A stretch of DNA of 64,000 nt from Lates calcarifer. Its lineage: Eukaryota; Chordata; Actinopteri; Centropomidae. The notes below the pieces were generated by a model that did no database searches, was not told the origin of the DNA, and was given only the letters and a program-made list of their open reading frames with translations. The position numbers and the translations under genes are program-made. The stretch spans positions 16,861,036 to 16,925,035 of the forward strand of contig NC_066850.1 of NCBI RefSeq assembly GCF_001640805.2, in the 5' to 3' direction. The number at the start of each line of letters is the position of its first letter. Position 1 is the first letter of the stretch. This document shows, piece by piece, positions 1 through 12,300 of this stretch.

Positions 1-6
1 CTCCGA

Positions 7-32
7 TGTGTGTGTGTGTGTGTGTGTGTGTG
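7..32. repeat. (TG)n microsatellite
   Basis: Uninterrupted TG dinucleotide run passing into a short GCGCGTG stretch. It is a simple sequence repeat with no coding content. Confidence 0.95.
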
Positions 33-129
33 CGCGTGCAGCTGTGTCTATACTGATGTATGGAGTCTTGTCTGGCAGCCTCCTGGCATGTTGACACATC
101 GATTTGTTCAGGCTGTACAGTAACGCAGC

Positions 130-720
130 AGATGCATAATTGATAGTTGTGTCGCGTGAAGGCGTAAATCATCCAGCAGGCGCACACTGTCTCAAATCAA
201 TCTTCTCTTTGGCACAATTACAAGAGTACAGGTCGGTTGTCTTGTTGCGCTTTTGTCCGGATCTTTTCTCTTTGTGGAGGTGTGCGTTTTAGGTGTGATT
301 GGACGCGAGCGACCAAGCGCTGTTCGCCGTCAGCTGACAGACAAGTGGCATGGAGATGGTAAAGGGAGGGTTTTTGTCTCCAGAAACGTGGCTCGGTGCA
401 CGGGCAGGCAAGTGGGCTTTTGACAGAGTGGGCGCTCGCAGCCTGAGGCGATCCAATTTTGACCCACCTAGAGGTGCCTAGCATCCGGATCGAGGGAAAA
501 GACCGAGCTGTGATGGGAAAATCACTTTGTCTAAAAATAAACCGTGCGAAGGGAAACCTAAAAGCGATGTCCTGTCTGATCTGCGCACGGCCGGAGACCC
601 CCCCGTTTAATTTATCACGCGATACGTCCACTCCGTATCAGCGGGGGAAGAATGTGCATCAAAGTATGTTAAAGTAGGGAACTGAATCAAAGAAACCAGC
701 GTTCAGACGCGCAAAGCAGC
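130..720. promoter_or_regulatory. CpG-enriched segment, possible promoter or first exon
   Basis: CpG dinucleotides are much denser here than in the following 10 kb, for example in clusters around 300-330, 420-500 and 590-650, and the GC content is higher. In fish genomes such patches often mark promoters or 5' untranslated exons. The open frames across it (137 codons on minus, 72 on plus) resemble no protein I know and look like chance frames in CpG-rich DNA. No TATA box or clear splice donor decides a transcription start or strand. It could be the start of the gene whose exon lies at 49317-49402, but nothing in the sequence proves the link. A conserved enhancer or an undermethylated non-promoter island is also possible. 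Confidence 0.3.
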
Positions 721-1629
721 AGCGCACAGATTATGTAGACTCAGTGCTGCTGACCTACTGTACAACAGGTTTACTGTACGGAGAGGGTTTCTGGGTATCT
801 GCTTTCCATGAACAGAGACTGAATCATTCCCAACAGAAATGATAATCCTGTGATGCTGCTGTTGGAGACAGAGAGTCTGCAGTTTAGACTCTATATGGCA
901 TACTATGATTTGTCAGGTTGTGATAGCTCCTGTAGGATCTGTAATGGAATGTCCATTGGTGAGATAAAAGGGGATGTGCCAGCCAACATGCAGAAATGTG
1001 CATCAGTCTGTATAGGTGATGATGTGGAGGCAGAGTTACAGAGACTTGGTGAATCTGAGTGATGGAACCTCTCGGAGACAAGACCGATGAATCATGAGGT
1101 AGACCAGAGAGCAGGAATCTCCCCAGCGTTAAGCTCAACAGACGTTCTGCTACATCTCTGATTCAGGAGGCGTATCTCTCCAGACACACCGGCTCTCTGT
1201 GAGTCACCTGTGTTGCAGCTGGTAGCAGCTGATATTTCTAATCCCCACAGGGAAAAATCACCATGATACACACATGACACCCCCCCACCCCCCAGTCACA
1301 GTACCCACCAATCACAGAACCACAGCAGAGTAAAGTTCATAGTATTTAACCATGTTTTACAGCTGGGGTCTCTTAGAGTCAGAACAGAGTTCAGAAATAT
1401 GTCAGGTCTGCTGTAATGGGCAATTCTAATAAAATAAAATAATAGTGCAGTGCACAAACCTCCAGTAAATGACAACAAGTTTTGTTTTAACACTTTGGTT
1501 GTGTATGGATAAATATAATGTGTTGCAGGGTGATTTTTGTTCCCTTTGGACGGAGCTAGTTTCTCCATCTCCAGTCCTTATGATAAGCTAATCATTTCTG
1601 CTTCCATTCAAATCAATGGAGGTGATTTT

Positions 1630-1649
1630 AAAAAAAAAAAAAAAAAAAA
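1630..1649. repeat. Poly-A tract
   Basis: Twenty consecutive A residues. The tract could be the tail of a decayed retroposon, but I recognise no retroposon body next to it. Confidence 0.9.
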
Positions 1650-2307
1650 GGTCTTCACAGCATTAAAAAAATCTTATAACATTTTGTGGCAACATCTTTC
1701 TCCCCAGTTTTCTTTGGCGCTACTCTCTTACGAAGTGATCGTCCTGTTAAACAGTTGACAGTGTCGAATCATCCAGAGTAACAGTTGCACTGATGCTCAT
1801 GCTGAATGAAACCACTGGGTCAGAGCATCTCACAGCAAGGCTTGTTGGGGCTTCCTGATCAGCAGTGGTAGCTACCTAGCGACAGTGGTCCAAGAAGAAG
1901 AACTGTAAACCAGAGACAGGGTGTGGGTGGGTGGGTAGGTGTATGGGGGATATGCTCATCCAACAAGATTTAAAGGATCTGCTGCTAACATGTTGGTGCC
2001 AGATACCACAGGGTCCCTTCAGAGGTCTTGTAGAGTCCATGTCTTTGGTAGGCAGTAGCAGAGCTGTTTTGGTGGCACCTAGAGGACCAACAGGTCCGTA
2101 GGCAGCCAGTGTTTTGGCTCATCAGTGTGTGTTGTCTGTGTATTTCGTACCCTGTCACAGGAGCACTGTGTGGAGTGAGACCTCTCTTCTACTGTCCGTC
2201 ATTAAATGAGCTTCCAGGGAGAGAATTCATCGTAAAAACTGAACCGAGACCCCACTAAATCCAAGTTAGCGATCCCTGGATTCTGCTCTTAGAGTCGGCC
2301 TCTGTCT

Positions 2308-2308
<1 letters not shown>

Positions 2309-2359
<51 letters not shown>
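2309..2359. repeat. (AC)n microsatellite
   Basis: A perfect run of about 25 AC units, the longest uninterrupted CA/TG tract in the window. It produces the artefactual poly-CV frame seen on the opposite strand. Confidence 0.97.
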
Positions 2360-2363
<4 letters not shown>

Positions 2364-2881
2364 CAGGTCACAAAGTGGATGTTTTATTTTGTAGTGGTGA
2401 TGACAGGGTGCTGCATCCAGGATGCTCTGATTGAAGAGGAGACGTCTAAAGTAGAGTGTTTGCGCAGGAACTTGGGTATAACTTTTTAGTGATGCAGTGG
2501 GCATTTATGTAGGCTTACACAGGTGAGATGAATACTAGTGAGTTTTGTGTGTGTGTGTGTGTTGTTGAATTCCCCTATAACCCTTCTCCTTATCTCTATC
2601 TCAGTCTGTTTGTCTTCTCTCTGGGATGACTTCATTACTGTCTTGATTTTTTTCTCTCTCCCTATTCTCCCCCCTTTCTTTCTCAAGCACACACCCACAT
2701 AGACACACACACACAGCACACATCATTGTTGTCCATCAGATAAAGTTTCAGGCAGCGTCTCCGTGGTTCAGGCATGTTTAACAGACCTGGGAATCCCATC
2801 TCGGCCTCCCAATGTAAACTCTCACCTCTCTTCCAGGACTTGTGGGGTCATGACCTCTTGTAAAAAGGACAAAGGGGATGG

Positions 2882-2936
2882 AGTGTGTGTGTGTGTGTCT
2901 GTGTGTGTAGTGTGTCACACTGTGCAACACACACTG
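2882..2936. repeat. Interrupted (TG)n/(CA)n microsatellite
   Basis: A TG run broken by TCTG and AG, followed by a short run of CA. The two halves could pair as an imperfect hairpin. A simpler (TG)n tract lies nearby at 2545-2562. Confidence 0.85.
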
Positions 2937-5900
2937 CAAACTTAAAGGCTTGTAATACATTGTGTTTATACCACAAAAAGTCTGATTTATGGCCACAAAG
3001 AAGCCACATTAGGCTTCACTGGTACAATGACTTGATATTTACTTCTTGTCTTCTCTACATCAAGCCACAGAGTGAACAAACCTGGAGTTACTGCGAGTAC
3101 AGTGGTTTTAGCCTACACTGCTGCATTAGATTTTGTTTGGAGTGAAATGTCAGTCGTAGTTAAAGCAAACAGAGAGCATGGCAGCAGTGGAAACAGTCCG
3201 GTAGGCCAGTTCTCATGCTCAGTCTCCGGTTTGTGTTTAAGGTATATGCCAACTTTTGGTCAACTGTGGCGTTCCCTCACGACAAGCAAGGCAAATTAAA
3301 GCTAAAGATAGACATCAGAGAGAATGAAACCCAAGTGGAAGCGATGTTTCTCCTTGCTTCTCAGAACAGCATTCTGACACATAAAGAATCTGATATTGCC
3401 TGTTTGCATTCATCATGTAATTTAACGCCTACTTGTGGCGGCAGCAGGCTGTTGTCTCTGGGAGGTACCGGCAATCGTATGCAATTCTCTGTCATTTTCA
3501 TGGGCATGAGCGTGTCACTGTGCAGACAAAGGCTGGAGGGGAGCAACATTTTTTTGTACGTTAGCGTCTGCACTAAGGATAATACTGGAATCTTTCATGG
3601 GTGACTAGCTATAGCCACTAGTATGCTTGTCAGGCTGCCTTTGACCCAACTTCCACCGCTCTGAGATCATTGAATGCACCACACGCATACACATATGTGT
3701 GTGGAAACTAAGCGTTTAGAGGTAGTAGCAAATAAGCCAGCAATTCACCCTCTGATTCTATGATCTCTGTGCAAGATCTGCAGTAAGTTTGATAAGGTTG
3801 AGACAGGACATTGTAACACAAGAAGCGAAACTCCTATAAGGAATATAGGAATATAATGTTTCTGATACCTGAGTATGTAGGTTGTGTGTGTAGTGGGTGT
3901 GAGAGAGAGGGAGTGGTAAGGCCAACAACTGGAGCAGAGAGTTAGAAGTTAGCAGTATAGCTGTGAACATAGCAGTGCAATGTTGGGGATATTTGTCCGT
4001 CAATAAATGCTACAACTCCTCAAGACCCAAGTTCCAGCATCTGATAGATAATCAGATAGAACTGATAGATAAATAGATATTTTGCCTCTGTATTATATCA
4101 CCAAAGGACTATAATGGATGTGCCAGAATTTTCTTCATTTAAACAAAAATAAAACTTAAGTAACTGTTTTTGGAGACCAGGAAGAACGAGTAGGAGTCAG
4201 TGTGGATAGTTGTTTGGCACAGCTTGCCTGGTCTGTAAATGTCACCACATGCCACTGGCTCTTGGTATAGACCTGAGTGTCCTGGGAGTGAGAAAGTGAG
4301 ATTTCTTTTTAGAAATTTTTGTCAATATACTAAATCAGTCTATACTCAATCTAAATTTTATTCACCTCTGCTATACTCTATGCTATTGGTGTTAAGGATT
4401 ATAATTTGAAGTTCATTTAGGGCTGTGTTAGTTCACTGTCTTATGGGGAGTTTGATGGAGCTTCTGTGCTCACTGGACAATGTGACAATGTACCTCGATC
4501 ATCCCAGCTGCCTAGCTAATGCTAACTAGTTGGCTTACATTGTCCAGCGTTGGCAGATTTGTGAAGACAGTATTGTATGCAGTCACCAGGGCTAAGCTAA
4601 CCCTTGCTGTTGGAGTATCTTACTGAGTACTTGACTGCTTTTCTTTGTTAAATGATAGTTCACTGAAAATAGGTTTTGGACTGTTAGTTAGATGAAACCA
4701 ACTTGGAACATTTTTGACTTATGAACTGGTGCTTAAATATGCTGTATACTGAAATTGTGTAGAGTTATCCATCACAGAATGGTGATTTTGGACCAAACCT
4801 TCTATCACATATTGGTGGACTGGGTGGAGTCCTTTAAGAGTTTTGTTCTAAATTGAAATGAAATATGCAGCTTTTGGAAAAAAAATGAGATTGTATCTGA
4901 TAAAAAAACAGTCGGCGTCATAGGAAAGCTCACATTATTTAAGTTATAAAAGATGCTTACTGACAGCAGTCCTGTCTGCTTTTCTGAAATATTGAGTCGT
5001 GAATTTCAGGCCAAAGCTTTTTCCAGCATGAATGTGCAGAGTTTTAGGAAGCAAACCACAGATTCCCAGTACGGCATACATCCCTACATACAAAGAGCCG
5101 GGCATTCAGTCATTCAGGCCAAAGTGAGGTTGACACATCTGTTGTTATATTTCATCCTGAAGGGTCAGCTTATTTAGTCTAGCCACTGCTAACTGCCAAC
5201 CCTGAGCAAGGACCTGTGTCCTTCCACCTCTGTCTTGTCTGTCTGACTTCACTTTGAGCGTAGGGTCACATAGTTCCTGTGACAGATCCAGTCTGCCTCA
5301 TCAGGCCGAGTCTCTGCTGCTCCTTTTAAAGGCAGAGTAGCTGCTGAGATCAGCGTGGCTAATAAGGCAGTTTGCTCTGTGAGCTACTTGTTTGGTTTTT
5401 TTGTGAGGTGCCTCTGGGATATTTTAGAGTCGGCGTGTGTGTGTGCGCGCACTGAGACTGCAGCTCTGCTCTGTGCTGTGCATTTTACAGCCTGAGTGTG
5501 GTAACCTGTTGTACACCCAGGCCTTAAAGTCATGCGCTCACATTTCAGCCCTTGTGTCTCCAGAGCAGTCAGCTGCACACAGAGACTGACCTTAATGACC
5601 TCATTTCAAATCCCTCAATTTTTTTTTTTTTACTGTGCAAGGGAGAGATTTCCACAACAACTGACATGCCCCAGTTTGAAGCAAGGAATGGGAAAGTCTT
5701 GAGAAATAATAAAATATTCCTGCCTGGAATTTCTGCAGGAAACTCGAAATTCCTCACCTTCACTGGTCTGCGGCAGCAGTGTCGGCTATAACTGAAGTGT
5801 AGGGAGAGAGTGCTGAGTTGCTGGGGTCAGTGACCTCAAACACGAGACCCTGTAATCAGAGAGATGGGCTCTAATCCTTGAAGCTGTCTGTAAAAGTGTC

Positions 5901-6184
5901 CAGTCTTTCAATGGAGCTTTTCACTCACTCACCAAAATTCAACACAATCTAAATCTGAATTTACAATCATGAAACGGGCAGAAGCTGCAAATTCTCACAT
6001 TGGAAGATCTGGAATCTTTGCCTGATTTATGCCTTTAAGGATTAAACACTTTTTTGAGCGACTAAACAATTAACTGACCAACCATTTTAACACCATAGAT
6101 ACTTGAAAAGATGGGGCTACACTTGAAAAAAAGCTCTTTTACCAAGTTACAAAGTAACAACATTAATGCTCCCAGGGCCTGCCC

Positions 6185-6345
6185 AGATAAGTAGATAATC
6201 TTTATTGTCCCAGGACGGCAGGTTTGTATTCACAATCTGAATATGTTTATGTCTCACAGTAAACAGTCACGAGCCCAAAGCACATGATGCAGACAGATAG
6301 ACACATATATGTCTTCTCCACACATTCACTTGTGAGGAACACAGG
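6185..6345. repeat. Possible LINE 3'-tail fragment
   Basis: The stretch opens with a phrase of the type GATAATCTTTATTGTCCCAG, which recurs at the ends of fish non-LTR retrotransposon copies, followed by AT-rich low-complexity sequence. No coding remnant is attached. The assignment rests on recalled similarity of about 30 bases and is weak. Confidence 0.3.
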
Positions 6346-6444
6346 CTTATATATTTATGCTTATCTATGGCAAGAAATCACCGGCTACAAAACTTCTACC
6401 AAAGTGGGCCCTTCTCCATTTTAAAGTCCTGTATCTGCAGCCAG

Positions 6445-6572
6445 CAGTATGGGGTTTGGACTATTGGTTGGATGAAACAAGACATCTAAAGATATCTTGT
6501 GAGCATGATGGTCATTTCTCACCATTATTTGAATACTTTATTGACCAAACAGTTAATTGATTAGTTGAAGTG
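6445..6572. repeat. Dispersed fish repeat
   Basis: The order of phrases (TTTGGACTATTGGTTGGATG, AAACAAGACATCTAAAGATATC, then TATTGACCAAACAGTTAATTGATTAGTTG) matches a dispersed repeat I know from many teleost genomes, which ends in alternating AATCGATTAATCGA-like sequence. It carries no coding capacity and its transposon class is uncertain. Weaker relatives appear near 4670, 33300 and 60655. Confidence 0.6.
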
Positions 6573-9065
6573 ATACCACACAAAATTCTTAGTTGCAGTA
6601 ATAGGTTCTACAATGACTGTTGTGATGCAGCTAATTAGATTGTTTTCATCATTTTGGACTCCTCTGTCATTATTGTCATTTTCGGTGTGTACCTGGTCAG
6701 TGTCACAAAAAGCGATCTCTACAGGAAAGCTCTGACTCTGCTGATCCCTCTGCACAATCTGTGTTTGTTCCCCTGGTACTTTTTTTGAGTTGTGTCTTTG
6801 TTAAGACTGTTTGTTGCTCCTCAGTTTTGCTGTGTGTCACAGGGCTGTCCTGTTTTGGTGATCCACACAGAGCCTGACTGATGTTATCACACAGTGAGAG
6901 AGCTACTGAGTGAGGAGAAGACCCACATAGATGAAATAAGATAGCTGCACCCAGTGTTTGTGTGTATGCAAGTGCATTCATGCTCGTGGGTGTGGATGTG
7001 CTTGTGCTGCCATCTCACGACCCCAGCCCACTCCTCTACCCCCTGTGTGTGTGTATTGTGAGAGTGTATCCCGGATGTCCTGTTTGTGTGATCTTAGTGC
7101 TACTGCTGGTTTCCTGTCCAGCTCTGCTGCTAAATCCTGGATCAAACATTCCTGCACATTAGTGGGAGAAGTGAATCACTTGCTGTGTCCTATTATCCAC
7201 ATCCAGCACCAGTAAACCCAGTTTAGCTGCCACACATACAGCGCCCCATTCTGTTCCTCAGCAAAGCTTTGGAGGGAAAATGGCATCTATCTATTGGTCA
7301 AACCAGCACAAAATTAGAACAACTTGTGTGGAAAAAATACATTTAGAAAACTCTAGAATTTGTCATGTGAATTTCCAGTTCCTCAAATTCTTCTACTATG
7401 TTCTACTGTTACACAATGATGAATGAAAGTGGTGTCTATGAGGTGATTTCAGCATCTTTATCTCTTTTTTGATGCTGCTGCTGTTGTGGAATGTTGGAAA
7501 TGATCAGATCCCATGTGGTGCATTCAGTGCCTGATTCTGCAGATTACAGTCCCATTTGTTTAGATTTCTTTAACTACTGTTCCAGATCACAGTCAGATTT
7601 CCAGTTTCCACAAACCAATCCAAACCCCCTTTTCAGACATGCTCCTTGTTATGTAAATGTGATGCTTTTGAATATATTAGTCTCATGTCTGACTAAGGAT
7701 ATTGGTCACTTTTCCTTAAAAGGGAGGCTTGCATATAATCAATATCTAACAGACTAGCACTCCCTTATTATGGTTATTTTCAGCTTCCATTAGTATTACT
7801 AATTCAGTGGGTTCACAGTGAGAAGTCAGGCACCTCTCATACCCACAATAATTGTTAATCAGATTGTCAGACGATGTTCACTTCCCCTCCCTACAACTTT
7901 TCCAGCATTGCAGTTTGAGTAACTCGTGCATGCCCTCTTTATGGAGTGATTGATTGGGTGCAGAGGTGAGACTGTAAGCAGGGTTGGAACTATTGTCATT
8001 GCTACTTTTCGTCACTTACCAAGAATAACTTTGAAGAGAGACTGTCCCAAAGTGTGTTTACAAAAAAAAAAAAAAAAAAAGTGTAAAATCCATCAGTGGT
8101 GCAGCCTGTGAGTGAACAGAAAACACTTTTCAACTCACCACTGTTCTCTGGCACTGACAGCACCCCCTCTGTAAACCATGTGGCAAATATTGTGTGAGCA
8201 TTGTAGCTCGTTAACAATCCCGTCACATCTAAATAAAGCCACGACAAACATATATAAGTCTGAATAATAAAAGCCATCTCTTATAAATACAGATGATGAA
8301 GCCAGAAATATTAAATATTCCATGGTGATGGGCTAACCACATTGGATGTAATTATGATGGCTCTGATGCGTTGCCTTCTCAGGAGGTGAGAGATCTGAAT
8401 CCTAAACTTTCACGTGATAAAAGGAAGCATGTCACAGTCCGCTGTGACTGGACCTCTTTTGCACAGGCTTGTACAAACTCTTTAAAATCTCAAAACCTGC
8501 CAAACACAGCAGACTGGTTACCATCAGGCTTTAGATCGCGTAGACCGCTTTAAGTGCCACATGTCCTCCCGAGTGTCTGTCTGAGTAATCAGACAGGCTG
8601 ACTGTGCCGCTCCGCCGTCTGGACTGTGGGTCAGGCAGCGGCCAGAGCCTGACGCTGAGGACTCCTCATTTACTAGGCTGAGCTGATCATTTGTATGAGT
8701 GTCTGGACATCATTAGAGAGGCGATGAAAGAGCTGCCACAAAGAAGGAGACATAAATACACACACACACACTTTACCCAAGCTCAATTGAGAACTAAAAT
8801 ATCCAGTAAAAGGAGTTAACCTAGACTGGAAAGATTTGTCCCTCTTCCTACTCTTGTGAGGACACTTTTTCTGTCTAAGTATAGAAATAGAGCATACACC
8901 CACACTAACACAGAGTTTTTATGACCATTGAGTCATTAACAGACACAGTTAGACATTCACCCCGCACAGAACAACAAACAGGCTTATTCTGTGGGAAAAC
9001 AATAGACAGACACTGTCTGTAATTCAGAGTGTGTGTGTGTGTGTATGAGTATGTGAACATGTCTT
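6573..9065. other. Non-coding stretch, no gene seen
   Basis: This stretch has simple GT-rich sequence near 6955-7075, a poly-A tract at 8062-8080 and a short CA run near 8759. Open frames here are short and none has a recognisable motif. A cluster with more CpG lies at 8530-8660, but no exon structure is visible. Confidence 0.55.
8062..8080. repeat. Poly-A tract
   Basis: A run of 19 A residues without a recognisable retroposon body upstream. Confidence 0.9.
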
Positions 9066-9268
9066 TTTATGCTTGTGTGGACACATTTGTGTTTTGGCCA
9101 GTCCTCGTACATTCAGAACACTGTTTTAGGGTTCAGACTTGGTTTTAGGGTTCAGGTTAGAATCAGGTTTGAGGTGAGGGTTAGGGGTTTAGTAGAGATG
9201 AGGAAGTTTAGGGTAAGGGGCTGGAGAATGCATTATGTTAACAAGTGTCCTCACAACTATCAAAAGAC

Positions 9269-9299
<31 letters not shown>
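9066..9299. mobile_element. Short MITE-like element with TTAGGG-like core and TG tract
   Basis: The left end, near 9073-9092, reads TTGTGTGGACACATTTGTG. The right end, near 9238-9258, reads ACAAGTGTCCTCACAACT, whose reverse complement aligns with the left end, so imperfect terminal inverted repeats are present. The interior is a degenerate array of GGGTT(C/A)AGG and GGTTAGGG phrases, and the element leads into a perfect (TG)n tract at 9271-9299. I recall the same layout as a common dispersed fish element. It has no coding capacity. The interior is too irregular to be an interstitial telomere array. Confidence 0.6.
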
Positions 9300-9302
<3 letters not shown>

Positions 9303-12300
9303 CCTCTAGACCTATTCGTCATCAGCAGGCTTCCCTGCCTGAAGAGATTTACACACATGAAACACACTCTCTCCGTCTGACACAGCAGACGCACACTGGT
9401 GGAGCTGAACATGGGAAAACAGCCGTCACCACACCCTCTTTTCCTCCTTGGAAAACTACCGTCTGTCTGGAGAACAGGAGTCTGCTGCGTCTTTGATTCT
9501 TCCGGTCCAAGGCTGAGTTGTCTGTGATTGCAATGTCAAACGCTGCCATAAAATCTAATGCAGCGAGCGTGCATCTCGTGTTGAAACACAACAGGATGAA
9601 AGGTGTGGCATGCAGATCAGAGGCAGGGATGTTAATGATAGGTGATGTTCGAGTCAAGAGTGTTGTCTGCACGTCAGCATCTGCCTGCCATGCATAGTGA
9701 AGTGTGGCTCAGGTTGATAGGGTTGTTTAATGCCTGTTTTGACGAATATTCATATGTCTTGTGTTCAGTCAGTTTCCAGAAAGCACAGAGTGAATACTGC
9801 CAAAAAATCCTCCTCTGGTTCATATATAATCACACAGTGGCAGTTTTGGATATTGAAGTATCATTTCTTACTGTGACTGCGCTAGTTTTAAAGTGTGTGT
9901 GTGCCTGAGTAAACTGAAACATGACTACCATCTGTAAGACTTCCATTTTCCACTCTGACATCTGGACTGTCTGTGGTCGTCCTTTGTGTGTGTGTCTGTG
10001 TGTGTGTGTGTTTGTGCGCAGGTGGAAAGAGTGTCTGCTACTGAAGGGAAAAGAGCCAGTACTCAGTGGAGACTCTGAACAAAACATGTAGAAGATGTAG
10101 GGCTGTCAGCTGCAAAGGCAGTGACATGACTGTGCATTTTAAGAAATCACGTAAGTTTTAAAAGAGTGAAAAGAGAAATATGTAAAACAGGGTTCAAAAT
10201 AAAAATAATTGTTAAAGGTGCTGAATGATGTTGATGCTATGGATTCTTGGCATCTATGCATTTATTTTAACAGAAAGGCAGGAGAAGCTGGGAGAAAGAG
10301 GATGACAAATGACTAAGGTCAACGGCTTTACCTGATCTCTGAGCCATCTTCACTGATTAATAGATGGAAATTGAATGTTCATTTTCAGCTTGCGGGTCTC
10401 TTGAATGTTATTGTACTTTCCAAAATAAGTTGAGGCTTAGTCACAATATCAGTCCATTTCAGTGGAATCACTGTGATCAAGTGATATGTTCAAGGAGACA
10501 AAGTAAATTCCCCCATTGTCCTCTTTCGGTGAACTCTGTGCCGGGAATCTGTGCCAGTGAGCAGTTACGCACCAACAATAACAATTAGCAATGAAAATGG
10601 AAGACAATCTCATGTTGGTTGTGTCACATGACCTACAAGTAGTGGCTGCATTTCAGGACTAAATGTTTTTGTGAGGATACAAACTGAATCACTGTGCTAC
10701 TTTCTGTAGTGACTGGGTAGTTGTGCAGATACTTTGTTCTTGCTGCATTTTGTGCATTTAAAACATGACCTCTTCATGGAATAAAAATGTTATCTTTGAA
10801 TGCTGATTGTGCATTTAACTAACAACTATATGTACTGTGTTAAGTGAATCAGATGATTAGTTGAATTGTTTTCATTTATGTAATAGTGTCACATAAAATA
10901 CAGCAATGTTTTGGACACAGATGAATTATTCCCCAAGATGCCAAAAATGCATAGTCTTGTTTTAAAGGAAACATCTGGCTATATTCTCTATATTAAATAT
11001 TTTTTATTCATCAACAAATGTCATGTGCAGACCCAAACCAACATGACAACAAGTTGTCAACATGTTCTCTTCTATCCAAAGCCTGGTATATCTCATCCCT
11101 CTGTGCCATAGTGCTCCATTGTTGTCCAAAAACTATTAAAAACACATCAGTGAGTCACACCGTTGCTCTGGGTGACATGTTCTTTTATTACATATCCACT
11201 GTAGTTTATTTTGACTCAGTCCCACACATCGCCCTGCTGCCCCCAAATGCTTGTCTCTGTAACAGACCCACTGTTTGATTTAAGATCATTATGCAATTAC
11301 AAAAACAGCTTTAAATTACATGCATCAAGTTTGGATGCAGGTCAGAGGGCTCAGTGCTACATCTTGTCTGAAGACCTTGAAGTCTATGTGTGTGTCTATG
11401 TGTGTGTGCTATGTGCTGGTTTGTTGATAAGTGTATAGTGGGAGTGGAACGTTTCCCTGTGGTCATTATGCACGGCTGCCCCTGCTTGTCTGCACCGCTG
11501 ACAGCAGCAGCAGCAGCAGTTTGTGGTGGGAATGTAATCACATTGCCGCTGCCGATAAATATTGATTTGGTTGTTAGGTTTTACCCCCGAGCAGTAAGTT
11601 GAGAGTACGTACGACGCGTTAGCCACATTTGGACATCAATAACAGAGGAGCAGGAGGGAGCAGGGGGCATTTTTAGGTGGTGACAGAGCAGCTTTCAGAG
11701 CAGGAAAGTGCATAATGTCTTAGTAGGCGTAGAGCATGCCCAAAATGTGGTATATTTGTGTATGTGACTGGAATCCTTATCTTTGGGGATGTGAACACAT
11801 TGATTTAGGAATTAGGAAAAGTAGGCATGGTGAGGCACACAGCTCTCTGAGAGTCAACCCAAACATGGTACAGAGTGTCTGTGAGGGGAAAAGAAAAAGG
11901 GTAACAGTGTGTGTTGGTGTTCTCGGCTGCCAGATGTACTGTAGACTGCATGGCGTAAGAGAAGTGAATCATGGCTTTAATTAAGTGGAGGAGGGCTGAG
12001 CAGTGTCTCATTAAAGTGCCTGGTCTACACCAGCTACCGGGACACTTTACACAACAACTGGGAAGGATTTTCCACTCTTCCTCCTCCTCTTCTTGTTCTT
12101 CCTCCATCCTCTCTCTGCATTTCAGACACATCAGTCTGCTCGCTAAAGAAAGAAGAATAATCCACTCTTGGATACTCCTTAAACACTGCTAAATGTCATT
12201 GGTCCTTGGTATTCTGGCCATTGTAGCAGGGATTTTGTGATAAAGTCCTTCAGTTAACTTCTTCAGTGTACCTACTTCCCTTCGATGTACCCCATCTCAT

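Larger units (their letters stand above)
721..6184. other. Non-coding stretch, no gene seen
   Basis: No open frame here resembles a protein, and no acceptor-donor pair encloses a convincing exon. The stretch holds a poly-A tract at 1630-1649, CA/TG microsatellites near 2309, 2545 and 2882, and GT-rich spots near 5434. From about 4620 to 4900 the sequence weakly resembles the dispersed fish repeat seen better at 6445-6572. It is most simply read as intronic or intergenic DNA. Confidence 0.6.

Noticed and set aside
218..631. 137-codon minus-strand frame in the CpG-rich segment
   Set aside because: High CpG content lowers stop frequency. The protein has no known motif and an Arg/Ser/Pro-rich random look.
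9125..9230. Possible interstitial telomeric repeat
   Set aside because: GGTTAGGG-like words are irregular and belong to a TIR-bearing dispersed element, not a TTAGGG array.
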